A stretch of DNA of 64,000 nucleotides from Carboxylicivirga taeanensis (lineage in GTDB: Bacteria; Bacteroidota; Bacteroidia; Bacteroidales; Marinilabiliaceae), in the NCBI RefSeq assembly GCF_051851475.1, contig NZ_JBPUSJ010000011.1, positions 62,001-126,000 of the forward strand, in the 5' to 3' direction. Positions 9,503-18,385 of the stretch are shown piece after piece; the stretch's first letter is position 1, and every line of letters starts with the position of its first letter. The position numbers and the translations under genes are program-made. Under the pieces are notes generated by a model. That model saw only the letters and a program-made list of their open reading frames with translations, did not search any database and was not told the DNA's origin.

Positions 9503-9991
9503 TTACTCCCAAAACTGCTCTTTACCCGGATACATGTATTTACTTCTAGCTAATTGTGGCGGAAATAGAAAGTACTCAACTGTGGCGGAACTACACAAAA
9601 CTCCTTTAGCATTATATAGTTGAGTCAAAATAACAGCTAATCTGTCATCCAGCTTCTTTAGCTCGGCCTCCACTTTTACTTCACCACTACTTACATATAA
9701 TGGTTTATGATATGATACATTCATCCCTTTGGTTACCCCTGCTGTATCAAGCATCGAATAGATATACCAACTCGCGATCTCATCCATTAGCGTTGCCTGT
9801 ATGCCTCCATGCACAACGTTCGTGTAGCCTTCAAACTGTTGCTTTGGCATCCAATGAGCAAACACTTTCTGACCGTCAGAAAAGAAATTCAGATTGAGCC
9901 CTGCGTGGTTATGCGGTGAACAACCAAAACAATTATAAGAATTGCCTTTATGTTTAATAAATGGGTTTAAAATCATTTTTATGTCATTCAT
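9503..9991 (-). CDS. PaaI-family thioesterase (hotdog fold)
   Basis: A 162-residue protein with the PaaI-type hotdog signature: VHGGIQATLMDEIASW, where the HGG plus an acidic residue in the central helix form the acyl-CoA thioesterase site. An N-terminal NCFGCSPHNHAGLNL segment is typical of a subset that begins 'CFGC.p.NP.GL'. The likely reaction is hydrolysis of an acyl- or aryl-CoA in the cytoplasm; the substrate cannot be read. I placed the start at the ATG at 9989-9991, because the slightly longer frame begins with TTG. It is a single-gene unit next to the efflux operon, with no evident operon partner. Confidence 0.85.
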   Translation of the reverse strand: MNDIKMILNPFIKHKGNSYNCFGCSPHNHAGLNLNFFSDGQKVFAHWMPKQQFEGYTNVVHGGIQATLMDEIASWYIYSMLDTAGVTKGMNVSYHKPLYVSSGEVKVEAELKKLDDRLAVILTQLYNAKGVLCSSATVEYFLFPPQLARSKYMYPGKEQFWE

Positions 9992-10175
9992 TATCAAATC
10001 GTATTTTATAAGGTTAACACATATGTACTTTAAAATCTAACGCAAGTCTAAACAAACATTACATATATCAAAAAACTCTAATTCATTCAACAGATAATTG
10101 TATATCTAAGCTTTAAATTCCATAAATTTACTTCAACTTTTAAAAAAACAAGATTGATCATTCACACTATTTACT

Positions 10176-11318
10176 ATGAGAAACCTACTAACGCTAATTT
10201 TACTAATTTGGGTATTAGTTGGCTGTAAAAACAAGCAACCTCAAACAGAAGTTCCAGTCATCCCTATTTACACTGCCAAAACTGAAAAAATAAAATTTAC
10301 AAAAGATTTTGTTGGCCAAACATATGGATTGTATGACATTTCTATTAGAGCTCGTGTTGATGGTTACCTAGAAGGCATTCACTTTACAGAGGGTGGACGA
10401 GTAAAAAAAGGACAACTATTATACTCAATTGATCCGGCACCGCTTAATGCTAAAGTTGCTGAGGCATATGGATTAGTTGCTCAGGCCCAAACGAACCTGG
10501 TAAAGGCCGAAAGCGACTACCGAAGGTATAAGCCACTGGCTGAAACTAATGCTGTTAGCCAGAGTGATTACGATGCAGCTGTTGCCAATTTTGGTGCTGC
10601 ACAGGCATCCCTAAAAGCAGCTGAAGCCTCACTTGAGTATGCCAAAATACAGCGCAGTTACACACAAATTTTTTCTCCAATCAATGGTATAATTGGACGA
10701 TCTGAAGCTAAAGTAGGAGATTACGTAGGAAGAGAGCCAAACCCTGTTGTATTAAACACGGTATCACGACTTGACTCAATACTTGTGCGCTTTTACCTAA
10801 CAGAGCATCAATATTTAAATTTGTCAAAATATTCCAAATCGCAGATAGCTCTATCAACTCCACCTAAAGAACGCCAGGCAGATATTAAGCTATTCTTCTC
10901 CGACGGAAGCGTGCACCCAGAGGAAGGCAAGTTTGATTTTATTGGTCGCAACATTGATCCAACTACAGGCACATTATTAGTGCAGGCTTCCTTTCCAAAC
11001 CCACATGAGCTTGTTCGCCCCGGGCAATTTGCGCGTATACGATTAGTACTTTCGGAACCCATTGAAACCCTATTATTACCCATTAAGTGCCTACAAGAAG
11101 TTCAAGGGCAATACAATGCTTATGTAGTTAACGATCAAAACGTGGTAGAGTTTCGTCCCGTAGAAACCGGTGAAACTCTCCAAGATATGATTGTAATTCG
11201 ATCAGGCATAAATGTAAATGAAAAAGTTGTTATGGAAGGACTTAGTCGCGTTCGTACAGGCATGACAATTCGACCTGAAGAGAAGTCATTTAAATCAGTA
11301 CGCAATAATCAAGAATAG
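10176..11318 (+). CDS. RND efflux periplasmic adaptor (membrane fusion) lipoprotein
   Basis: A 380-residue AcrA/MexA-type adaptor. Its lipoprotein signal (MRNLLTLILLIWVLVGC) puts the lipidated cysteine at residue 17. The family order is visible: beta-barrel strand, half lipoyl motif (VDGYLEGIHFTEGGRVKKGQLLYSID), an alpha-helical hairpin around residues 95-150 rich in Ala and Gln, the second lipoyl half (IFSPINGIIGRSEAKVGDYV), and a C-terminal barrel with RPGQFARIRLV. It bridges the inner-membrane pump and the outer-membrane channel encoded directly downstream. The pump gene starts 2 bases after this stop, so the three genes form one operon. No adjacent TetR- or MarR-type repressor is present. 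Confidence 0.95.
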   Translation: MRNLLTLILLIWVLVGCKNKQPQTEVPVIPIYTAKTEKIKFTKDFVGQTYGLYDISIRARVDGYLEGIHFTEGGRVKKGQLLYSIDPAPLNAKVAEAYGLVAQAQTNLVKAESDYRRYKPLAETNAVSQSDYDAAVANFGAAQASLKAAEASLEYAKIQRSYTQIFSPINGIIGRSEAKVGDYVGREPNPVVLNTVSRLDSILVRFYLTEHQYLNLSKYSKSQIALSTPPKERQADIKLFFSDGSVHPEEGKFDFIGRNIDPTTGTLLVQASFPNPHELVRPGQFARIRLVLSEPIETLLLPIKCLQEVQGQYNAYVVNDQNVVEFRPVETGETLQDMIVIRSGINVNEKVVMEGLSRVRTGMTIRPEEKSFKSVRNNQE

Positions 11319-11320
11319 TT

Positions 11321-14300
11321 ATGGGTGATTTTTTTGTAAGAAGGCCCATCGTGGCCATGGTTATTGCCATCGTCGTACTTATTGTCGGTGGACTTTCTGC
11401 ACTTCAACTGCCAATGGAGCAGTTTCCGGATATTACACCACCAATGGTGCAAGTGAGAGCTAACTATACGGGTGCTAACGCGCTTAATGTTGAACAATCG
11501 GTCGCTACCCCGCTCGAACAGCAGCTCAATGGCGTTGAAAACATGCTCTATATGGAATCAACGAATTCTAACGATGGTAGTATGTCAATAAAGATTTCAT
11601 TTGAAGTTGGTACCGACCCCGATATGAACACGGTTTTTGCTCAAAACAGAGCCTCCGCTGCCACAGCGAAGTTACCCGAGGAGGTAAAACGCTTGGGAGT
11701 TACTACTCAGAAAAGTATGAGCAGCATTGTAATGGCCCTTGCGGTGTACAGTGATGGCCGGTATGATCAGGAATTTCTCGGTAACTACTCCATCATCAAT
11801 ATTCAGGATATACTGGCGCGAGTGCAAGGTGTCGGACGCGTCCAAGTAATGGGAGCCAGCGATTATTCCATGCGCATCTGGATTAAGCCGGATCGCTTAT
11901 CACAACTCAACCTGACCGTACCAGAAATTACCTCTGCTATTCGTGAACAAAATGTCATTGTACCAGGCGGTAAGTTTGGTGCTGAACCTGCCCCCGAAGG
12001 AACTGAGTTAACCTATACAGTGACGCTTCCCGATCGCCTGATAACCGAAAAAGAATTTGGGGAAGTAGCTATTCGCACGAATAAAGATGGTAGTCAGATA
12101 AAGCTCAAAGATGTGGCTACAATTGAACTGGGAACTGAAAGTTATGACACAGATGCACGATTCAAAGGAAAACCTTGTGCGTTAATTACCATTTATCAGT
12201 CTCCTGGAACCAATGCGGTTGCTATGGGCCAAAGCATTCTTAATACAATGGACGAACTGTCATCCTCTTTTCCAGAAGGGGTATCATACGATGTCGCACT
12301 TGACGCCACAGCCCCTATTACAGCAGGGTTAAAAGAGGTAGCTATTACTCTGATAATCGCACTCATTCTTGTGATACTGGTCGTATTCGTTTTTATTCAG
12401 GATTGGCGGGCAACCTTAATCCCGACCATCGCTATTCCTGTATCACTAATTGGCGCTTTTGCTGTATTCCCCATGCTGGGTTTCTCCATTAACACCTTAT
12501 CACTGCTAGGCCTTGTATTAGCTATTGGTATTGTGGTGGACGATGCCATCGTAGTGGTTGAGGCTGTTCAGGTGAATATTGAAAAAGGAATGAATCGACG
12601 CGAAGCAACTATCGCTGCCATGAAAGAAGTGACGGCACCTGTTATTGCAACTACCCTTGTACTAATTGCTGTATTCATCCCCGTCGCCTCCATGGGCGGT
12701 ATTACAGGCCGTCTATATCAGCAATTCGCCATAACCGTGGCTGTATCTGTCTGTTTTTCTTCCGTTAATGCTTTGACTCTCTCACCGGCACTAGCTTCTA
12801 TTTTGTTACGCAAACCCAAATTACCCGGCGGGCTATTAGGGCGTTTCTTCAAATCATTTAATACCGCGTTCGATCGTGGTTCTACTAATTACATGAAGGT
12901 CACCAATATTGTTGCTAGGAAGATCACCCGCAGCATGCTTTTTATTGGACTCTCCATTATTCTCATTATCGTGGCTAGCCGCTTTGTCCCAGGCGGGTTT
13001 ATTCCTGAAGAAGACCAAGGTTATTTATTTGTTAATATCCAATTGCCCGATGCAGCTTCTATTCAACGCACAAGGGAAATAATGAGTGAAATTGAGCAGC
13101 TTCTTTCAACGGTTGAGGAGATTGAAAGTGTGTCGGGGGCATCTGGCTTTAACCTATTATCTGGAAGTATGTCAACCAACGCAGGGGTTGTGTTTATTAC
13201 ACTAAAAAAATGGGATGACCGCAGCCTTAAAGCCAATGACGTTGCCAGAAAATTAAACTATATGTTTCATCAGACCATTAAAGAAGCCCAAGTGTTTGCC
13301 TTTGGTCCTCCAGCTATTCCCGGCCTGGGCAGTGGCTCAGGTTTCTCCCTAATGCTTCAAGATAAATTAGGTAAATCCCCTCAGTACCTGGCAGAAGAGG
13401 CTAGTAAATTTATTACAGAAGCCCAGAAAAGACCAGAAATAGCCAATATTTTCACAACGTTTAGAGCTAATGTTCCCCAAAGGCGCTTGAACATTAATCG
13501 TGATAAGGCACTAAAAGCCGGTGTTCAGCTCAACGACCTTTACACCACAATCAGTGCTTTCTTGGGAGGAGCTTACATCAATGATTTTAACCGCTTTGGT
13601 CGTTTATACAAAGCCTATTTGCAAGCTGCCCCTGAATTTCGCCAGGATGGTGAGCAACTCAATATGTTTTTTGTTAAGAATAAAGATGGCGAAAGCGTCC
13701 CTCTATCCTCTTTTGTATCAGTTGAAAAAAGTTATGGAGCTGATTTCACCAACCGCTTTAATCTCTACCGATCAGTTGAGCTAACTGGTTCACCGGCGCC
13801 TGGTTACTCATCGGCTCAGGCTCTTGATGCTTTAGAAGCTGTTGCTGAGGATATTTTACCTCCGGGCATGGGGTATGAGTGGGCAAATATGTCGTACCAA
13901 GAAAAAAAAGCAAGTGGTTCGGGGTCCATGGTATTTGTGTTTGCATTGATATTTGTGTTCTTAATTTTGGCAGCGCAATATGAAAGCTGGTCATTACCTT
14001 TCAGTATTTTGTTAGGAACCCCTTTTGCTGTGCTTGGAGCCATGTTATTCATTATGATAGCCCGCTTCTTCAGCCCCAGCTTTGAAAATAATGTTTTTAT
14101 GCAAATTTCATTGGTGATGTTAATAGCCATGGCGGCTAAAAACGCCATTTTGATTGTTGAATTTGCCAAAATAAAATTTGATGAAGGCATGAGCCTGTTC
14201 GATGCAGCCATCGAATCAGCAAGACTGCGCTTCCGCCCAATATTGATGACAGCCTTCTCTTTTATATTAGGCGTTTTACCCCTTGTAACTGCCTCCGGGG

Positions 14301-14467
14301 CTGGTGCAGAGGCTCGAAAAGTGATGGGTATGGCCCTTTTGGGGGGTATGACTATTGCCACCATACTAGGGGTAGTAATGTATCCAATGCTTTTTGTCTT
14401 TATTGGAAAGATTGCCAGGTACGAGGAAAAAAGAGCCATAGCTAACCAAAAGAAAGAAGAGGAATGA
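11321..14467 (+). CDS. RND multidrug efflux permease, AcrB/MexB (HAE1) type
   Basis: A 1048-residue inner-membrane proton/drug antiporter, full length for the HAE1 group. It begins MGDFFVRRPIVAMVIAIVV, the usual first transmembrane helix, followed by the porter domain motif FPDITPPMV. The proton-relay aspartate pair is in GIVVDDAIVVVE (helix 4) and the partner lysine in AMAAKNAILIVEFA (helix 10). Two large periplasmic loops interrupt the 12 helices. It pumps hydrophobic or amphipathic compounds from the periplasm or membrane through the outer-membrane channel. The stop overlaps the start of the channel gene by 4 bases (ATGA), a sign of translational coupling. Substrate range cannot be deduced. 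Confidence 0.96.
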   Translation: MGDFFVRRPIVAMVIAIVVLIVGGLSALQLPMEQFPDITPPMVQVRANYTGANALNVEQSVATPLEQQLNGVENMLYMESTNSNDGSMSIKISFEVGTDPDMNTVFAQNRASAATAKLPEEVKRLGVTTQKSMSSIVMALAVYSDGRYDQEFLGNYSIINIQDILARVQGVGRVQVMGASDYSMRIWIKPDRLSQLNLTVPEITSAIREQNVIVPGGKFGAEPAPEGTELTYTVTLPDRLITEKEFGEVAIRTNKDGSQIKLKDVATIELGTESYDTDARFKGKPCALITIYQSPGTNAVAMGQSILNTMDELSSSFPEGVSYDVALDATAPITAGLKEVAITLIIALILVILVVFVFIQDWRATLIPTIAIPVSLIGAFAVFPMLGFSINTLSLLGLVLAIGIVVDDAIVVVEAVQVNIEKGMNRREATIAAMKEVTAPVIATTLVLIAVFIPVASMGGITGRLYQQFAITVAVSVCFSSVNALTLSPALASILLRKPKLPGGLLGRFFKSFNTAFDRGSTNYMKVTNIVARKITRSMLFIGLSIILIIVASRFVPGGFIPEEDQGYLFVNIQLPDAASIQRTREIMSEIEQLLSTVEEIESVSGASGFNLLSGSMSTNAGVVFITLKKWDDRSLKANDVARKLNYMFHQTIKEAQVFAFGPPAIPGLGSGSGFSLMLQDKLGKSPQYLAEEASKFITEAQKRPEIANIFTTFRANVPQRRLNINRDKALKAGVQLNDLYTTISAFLGGAYINDFNRFGRLYKAYLQAAPEFRQDGEQLNMFFVKNKDGESVPLSSFVSVEKSYGADFTNRFNLYRSVELTGSPAPGYSSAQALDALEAVAEDILPPGMGYEWANMSYQEKKASGSGSMVFVFALIFVFLILAAQYESWSLPFSILLGTPFAVLGAMLFIMIARFFSPSFENNVFMQISLVMLIAMAAKNAILIVEFAKIKFDEGMSLFDAAIESARLRFRPILMTAFSFILGVLPLVTASGAGAEARKVMGMALLGGMTIATILGVVMYPMLFVFIGKIARYEEKRAIANQKKEEE

Positions 14468-15840
14468 AACAAATTAAATTCATAATAATAGTTGCCTTTG
14501 CGGCAGTTCTACTTGGCAGCTGCCGAATGGGGAAAAATTACGCACGTCCGGCAATCGAAACACCAGAAAGCTTTATGTTTTCTGGTGCCGACACCACCTT
14601 CAACGCATCGTTAGGGTGGTGGGATTTATTTGATGACACTGTTCTTGATACTTTAATCAGAAAAGCTCTTGAGAACAATAAAGATCTGTTAGCTACCGCT
14701 CAAAATGTTGAAGCTGCTCGTCTCCAGATGGCCATTCAAAAAGCTGAACTATGGCCTCAATTGAACTACTCGGCCTCTGCCGGCAGAGGGAATTTTCAAG
14801 CCCTGAAACTCCCGGAACCCACCAACGCGTTTAGCGTGATGGGCCAGGCCAGTTGGGAAATTGATTTCTGGGGAAAAATCAGACGAATGAATGAAGCGGC
14901 AAAGGCACAGTATCTGGCCTCTGAATACGGATTAAACGCCTTACGGTTGTCACTAATAACCACTGTTGCCTCTACCTATTTTCAGGTGATAGAGTTTAAG
15001 ACCAAAACCTTGATCGCTGAGCAAACCTATGCAATTAGAGATAGCTCATATCTTCTTTTAGAAGAACGTTTTGAAGCCGGAATAATTCCTGCTATCGATG
15101 TGAATCATTCTAAAATTCAAAAAGCGATAGCGGCAACGGCCATCCCAACATACAGACGTTTAGCAATCCAGTCAGAAAACTTACTAAGTGTATTGATCGG
15201 TGAAAACCCCAAGAGTTATCAATTAGATTCACACATTTTAGATAACTGCCTTAATATCCCAGATATTCCTGCAGGAATACCCTCTGAGATTCTCAACAGG
15301 CGTCCTGACATTTTAACGGCAGAGCAGCAATTAAGAGCGCAAAATGCGTTGGCTGGCGCAGCTCAGGCTGCGCGCTTGCCAGCTTTAAATTTAACCGGTA
15401 TGCTGGGACTGGCCAGTGATGACCTGAGCACACTAACCTCTGGCGATCCTGCCTGGAATGTTAGTGGCAGTTTGTTAGGCCCTATTTTCAACTGGGGAAA
15501 AAATGCGAAACGGGCCAAAGCCGAAAAAGCCCGAACAGAAGCGGCTGTGTATTCGTATGAAAATACCGTTCTTAATGCGTTTAGAGAGGTTGAAGATGCT
15601 CTTATCACTATTGAAACACTCAAAGAGGAGGAGGCTGCAATCAAAGAACACGTTGAAGCAGCTGTTGAGGCCGCTAAACTCTCAGCCGAAAGGTACGACA
15701 AAGGAATTGCCAGCTACATTGAGTTTCTCGAAAGTCAGCGGCAGGCTTTCGATGCACAAATGCTTCAAACCGGCAATAAACAAGATTTACTGGAAGCCTA
15801 CATCAAACTCTACCAGGCACTGGGCGGCGGCTGGCAGTAA
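14464..15840 (+). CDS. Outer-membrane efflux channel lipoprotein, TolC/OprM (NodT) family
   Basis: A 458-residue outer-membrane factor. The signal peptide ends in a lipobox (LLGSC, cysteine 20), as in OprM and NodT proteins. The N-terminal motif YARPAIETPESF and the paired repeats (SLGWWDLFDD...LDTLIRKALENNKDL and LNRRPDILTAEQQLRAQNA) are family hallmarks. Long Ala/Glu-rich helices near residues 340-420 form the periplasmic tunnel. It completes the tripartite pump and overlaps the permease gene by 4 bases. The operon ends at a strong hairpin 20 bases later. Confidence 0.95.
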   Translation: MKQIKFIIIVAFAAVLLGSCRMGKNYARPAIETPESFMFSGADTTFNASLGWWDLFDDTVLDTLIRKALENNKDLLATAQNVEAARLQMAIQKAELWPQLNYSASAGRGNFQALKLPEPTNAFSVMGQASWEIDFWGKIRRMNEAAKAQYLASEYGLNALRLSLITTVASTYFQVIEFKTKTLIAEQTYAIRDSSYLLLEERFEAGIIPAIDVNHSKIQKAIAATAIPTYRRLAIQSENLLSVLIGENPKSYQLDSHILDNCLNIPDIPAGIPSEILNRRPDILTAEQQLRAQNALAGAAQAARLPALNLTGMLGLASDDLSTLTSGDPAWNVSGSLLGPIFNWGKNAKRAKAEKARTEAAVYSYENTVLNAFREVEDALITIETLKEEEAAIKEHVEAAVEAAKLSAERYDKGIASYIEFLESQRQAFDAQMLQTGNKQDLLEAYIKLYQALGGGWQ

Positions 15841-15857
15841 ACTAATAGTGCTTCTTA

Positions 15858-15895
15858 CAACAAAACGGCGCCTCAAAAGTGGGCGCCGTTTGTTG
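15858..15895. terminator. Bidirectional terminator between efflux operon and otsAB
   Basis: ACGGCGCC (15865-15872) pairs perfectly with GGCGCCGT (15882-15889). The flanks are A-rich on the left and T-rich on the right (near AACAAA/TTTGTT), so it can act on both strands. It sits between two convergent genes. Confidence 0.8.
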
Positions 15896-15920
15896 TTTAT
15901 GTCTTGTTACTTACTTTAAA

Positions 15921-18134
15921 CTATTTCACCAATTTAGTGAGGAATTTCCGAACAGCTTCAACCGACTCTAATTTATAGTTTGCACTTGTTCGCTGAATCC
16001 CAACTTTAACAGTAATAGCCTCTTGCGGTAACTCCTTAAACATATACTCATCCGTCCAGTCATCCCCCATGGCCATGATATAGTCATATTTTTCGTTGTG
16101 AATAAACTGGTTAGCAGCAATGCCTTTATTGATACCTCCGCTTTTAACTTCGATTACTTTACTGCCCTCCATGATCTCCAGATTCAAATTACCAACTAAA
16201 TCAAGCAGCTCATCCTTCAACTCATTAGCACGTATTAAACTTTGCTCTGGCTCTGCTTTGCGATAATGCCATACCAGCGAATAATTCTTTTCCTCAATGA
16301 ACGAACCGGGTGTTCGATCGACAAAACGCTCTAATACAGGACGAATTACCGGCATCCAATCGTTATTAACTTTCGTCAGGGCCTGCCAGTCCTCACCACA
16401 CTTGCGAAGCCAAACACCATGCTCACAAATCAGGTTAATAGGCACATCGGCAAACCACTTTTCTAAAGTGGCCCGATCCCGTCCGCTAATTATTGTAACC
16501 GTATTGTCCTTATCATCAATCAGGCGATTCAAAATACCATAGAGCTCCTTGTTAGGCGTTGCTTCCTGCGGATTCTTATGGAAAGCTGTAAGGGTTCCAT
16601 CGTAGTCAAGAAAAATAGCACGCTTCTTAGCCTGACGATAACGCTTATTAATATCCTCAAATACAGCGCCCATAATCTTCTTGGCTAAAAACTCTTTCTG
16701 AATGCGCTTAACATTCTCTAAAGCCTCAACAAATTCGCCAGCCCATTTGAAAACCGAATAACGCTGAAGACGTTCCTGCAGGTAACTCATCCGCTCTTTT
16801 TGTTCGTGCAGCGGCATGGTAAGCGCGCGATGTAAGGCTTCAGCAATTTCATCCTCATTAATCGGATTAATAATTATTGCCTCTCCCATTTCTTTGGCCA
16901 CACCAGCCATTTCACTCAATACGATAACCCCTGTTTTGTTGCCTCTTGAAGCAACATACTCTTTGGCTACCAGGTTCATACCATCACGAAGCGGCGTGAT
17001 TAAAGCTACATCAGACATGTTGTACAACTCAACCAGATTTTCAAAAGGCATCGCCCTGTAGAAATACCAAACGGGTGTGTAGTTGATGTTGCCATACGTT
17101 CCATTAATATTACCAACCAGCTCATCCACCTCTTTCTTAAGCATCATGTACTCTTCAACCTTCCCTCTACTTGGCACGGCCAACATCACCAGTGTGACCT
17201 TACCATGAAATTCGGGATATTTCTCGAGGAATTTTCTGAAAGCCTTCAGGCGCTGCGGAATCCCTTTAGTATAGTCGAGTCGGTCGATGGATAGAACCAA
17301 ACGCCTGTCGGGCGAAGTCATAAAGTATTTCTCCAGCTCTTTATGCAGGTCTGAACGCTCCTGAATTGATTTATGCATAACGGCTGCAGACGTCTCCTTA
17401 AATTTATTATAGTCAATTCCCATTGGGAAGGAATCAGCCTTAATGATACGCTCCTCTGCATGAATCTTGTTAAAAGCAATCTCATAGCCATACAAACGAC
17501 GGACCGAACTTAAAAAGTGTCGCTCATAGTCGTATATATGAAAGCCTAAGAGGTCAGCTCCCAACATTCCCTTCAGCAGCTCCATGCGCCAGGGTAAAAT
17601 ACGAAACACCTCGTAGGATGGAAATGGAATGTGCAAAAAGAAACCAACGGTAACATTGGGCTTAATGGACTTGATCATTTCCGGAACGAGCAGCAGTTGA
17701 TAGTCATGCACCCACACCGTATCGCCATCCTCTGCCACTTCCAAAACTTTATCTGCAAAACGCTGATTAACCTTCTTATAGGTCTCCCAGTTAACGGGTG
17801 AATAATCAACATATTGGGTGAAATAGTGAAATAGTGGCCAGATGGTTTTATTGCTAAATCCCTCATAGTATTCAAGAATTTCTTGCTCACTAAGTGGAAC
17901 AGTCACACAGCTCTTTTCTAACAGTAACTTATCAATAGCCGTTTCCTCGTCTGCTGATAAGGTATCTGAATTAACACCTGACCAACCAATCCATTTGCCC
18001 CCATACTCAGTATAAACAGACTTCAGGCCGGTGGCTAATCCCCCGACACTTTCAATCAAGTCATATCCTTTTTCCTCTTTAACTAAGCTATATGGCAACC
18101 TGTTGGCCACAATGTGTAATTTTGACATAGGCAT
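15921..18134 (-). CDS. otsAB: Bifunctional trehalose-6-phosphate synthase/phosphatase (OtsA-OtsB fusion)
   Basis: A 737-residue fusion. Residues 1 to about 465 are a GT20 synthase (UDP-glucose plus glucose-6-phosphate to trehalose-6-phosphate), with GGLATGLKSV near the N-terminus, the VWVHDYQLLLVP motif, HIPFPSYEVFR, and the nucleotide-sugar segment ITPLRDGMNLVAKEYVA. From about residue 490 a HAD phosphatase follows, with motif I FLDYDGTLT and the late motif MAMGDDWTDEYMF, removing the phosphate. Trehalose is a stress protectant and compatible solute. The fused order resembles yeast TPS/TPP proteins and is common in Bacteroidota. A second in-frame ATG lies two codons in. It is divergent from the GH15 gene, which suggests shared regulation. 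Confidence 0.95.
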   Translation of the reverse strand: MPMSKLHIVANRLPYSLVKEEKGYDLIESVGGLATGLKSVYTEYGGKWIGWSGVNSDTLSADEETAIDKLLLEKSCVTVPLSEQEILEYYEGFSNKTIWPLFHYFTQYVDYSPVNWETYKKVNQRFADKVLEVAEDGDTVWVHDYQLLLVPEMIKSIKPNVTVGFFLHIPFPSYEVFRILPWRMELLKGMLGADLLGFHIYDYERHFLSSVRRLYGYEIAFNKIHAEERIIKADSFPMGIDYNKFKETSAAVMHKSIQERSDLHKELEKYFMTSPDRRLVLSIDRLDYTKGIPQRLKAFRKFLEKYPEFHGKVTLVMLAVPSRGKVEEYMMLKKEVDELVGNINGTYGNINYTPVWYFYRAMPFENLVELYNMSDVALITPLRDGMNLVAKEYVASRGNKTGVIVLSEMAGVAKEMGEAIIINPINEDEIAEALHRALTMPLHEQKERMSYLQERLQRYSVFKWAGEFVEALENVKRIQKEFLAKKIMGAVFEDINKRYRQAKKRAIFLDYDGTLTAFHKNPQEATPNKELYGILNRLIDDKDNTVTIISGRDRATLEKWFADVPINLICEHGVWLRKCGEDWQALTKVNNDWMPVIRPVLERFVDRTPGSFIEEKNYSLVWHYRKAEPEQSLIRANELKDELLDLVGNLNLEIMEGSKVIEVKSGGINKGIAANQFIHNEKYDYIMAMGDDWTDEYMFKELPQEAITVKVGIQRTSANYKLESVEAVRKFLTKLVK

Positions 18135-18305
18135 ATATTTTGATTTTTACGTTTGACCATATTTGCAGACCGTATATGAATATAGCAGGATAACCGGTCT
18201 GCCCTCTAACACAGGCTTCTGTATTAGTCGAATAAATGATTTATTAAAAGAAAACTGCAAATAGTAGTATTATTAAAAAAATACCTTTTTTTTTGCAGTT
18301 CAAAG

Positions 18306-18335
18306 CAAATATACATTTTTATAAATTATATCAAA
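18306..18335 (-). promoter_or_regulatory. Bacteroidota-type promoter for otsAB
   Basis: On the minus strand a TATATTTG box (plus-strand bases 18306-18313) matches the TAnnTTTG -7 element exactly. TTTG (18332-18335) lies 18 bases upstream, close to the usual -33 spacing. Transcription would start near 18299, giving a leader of about 165 bases before the otsAB start codon. The match is from sequence only. Confidence 0.5.
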
Positions 18336-18385
18336 GTTTGCTGAGAAGAAGTTCAAAGAAAAAACAAGCATAAGTTGGATTGCAT

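Noticed and set aside
9216..9623. 135-codon plus-strand frame
   Set aside because: It runs through a strong terminator hairpin at 9456-9497 and continues into the antisense of the thioesterase gene, and no family is recognisable. It is not a credible full-length gene.
13816..14472. 218-codon minus-strand frame inside the RND permease gene
   Set aside because: Antisense shadow of a high-confidence permease gene. The composition reflects the complementary strand of membrane helices.
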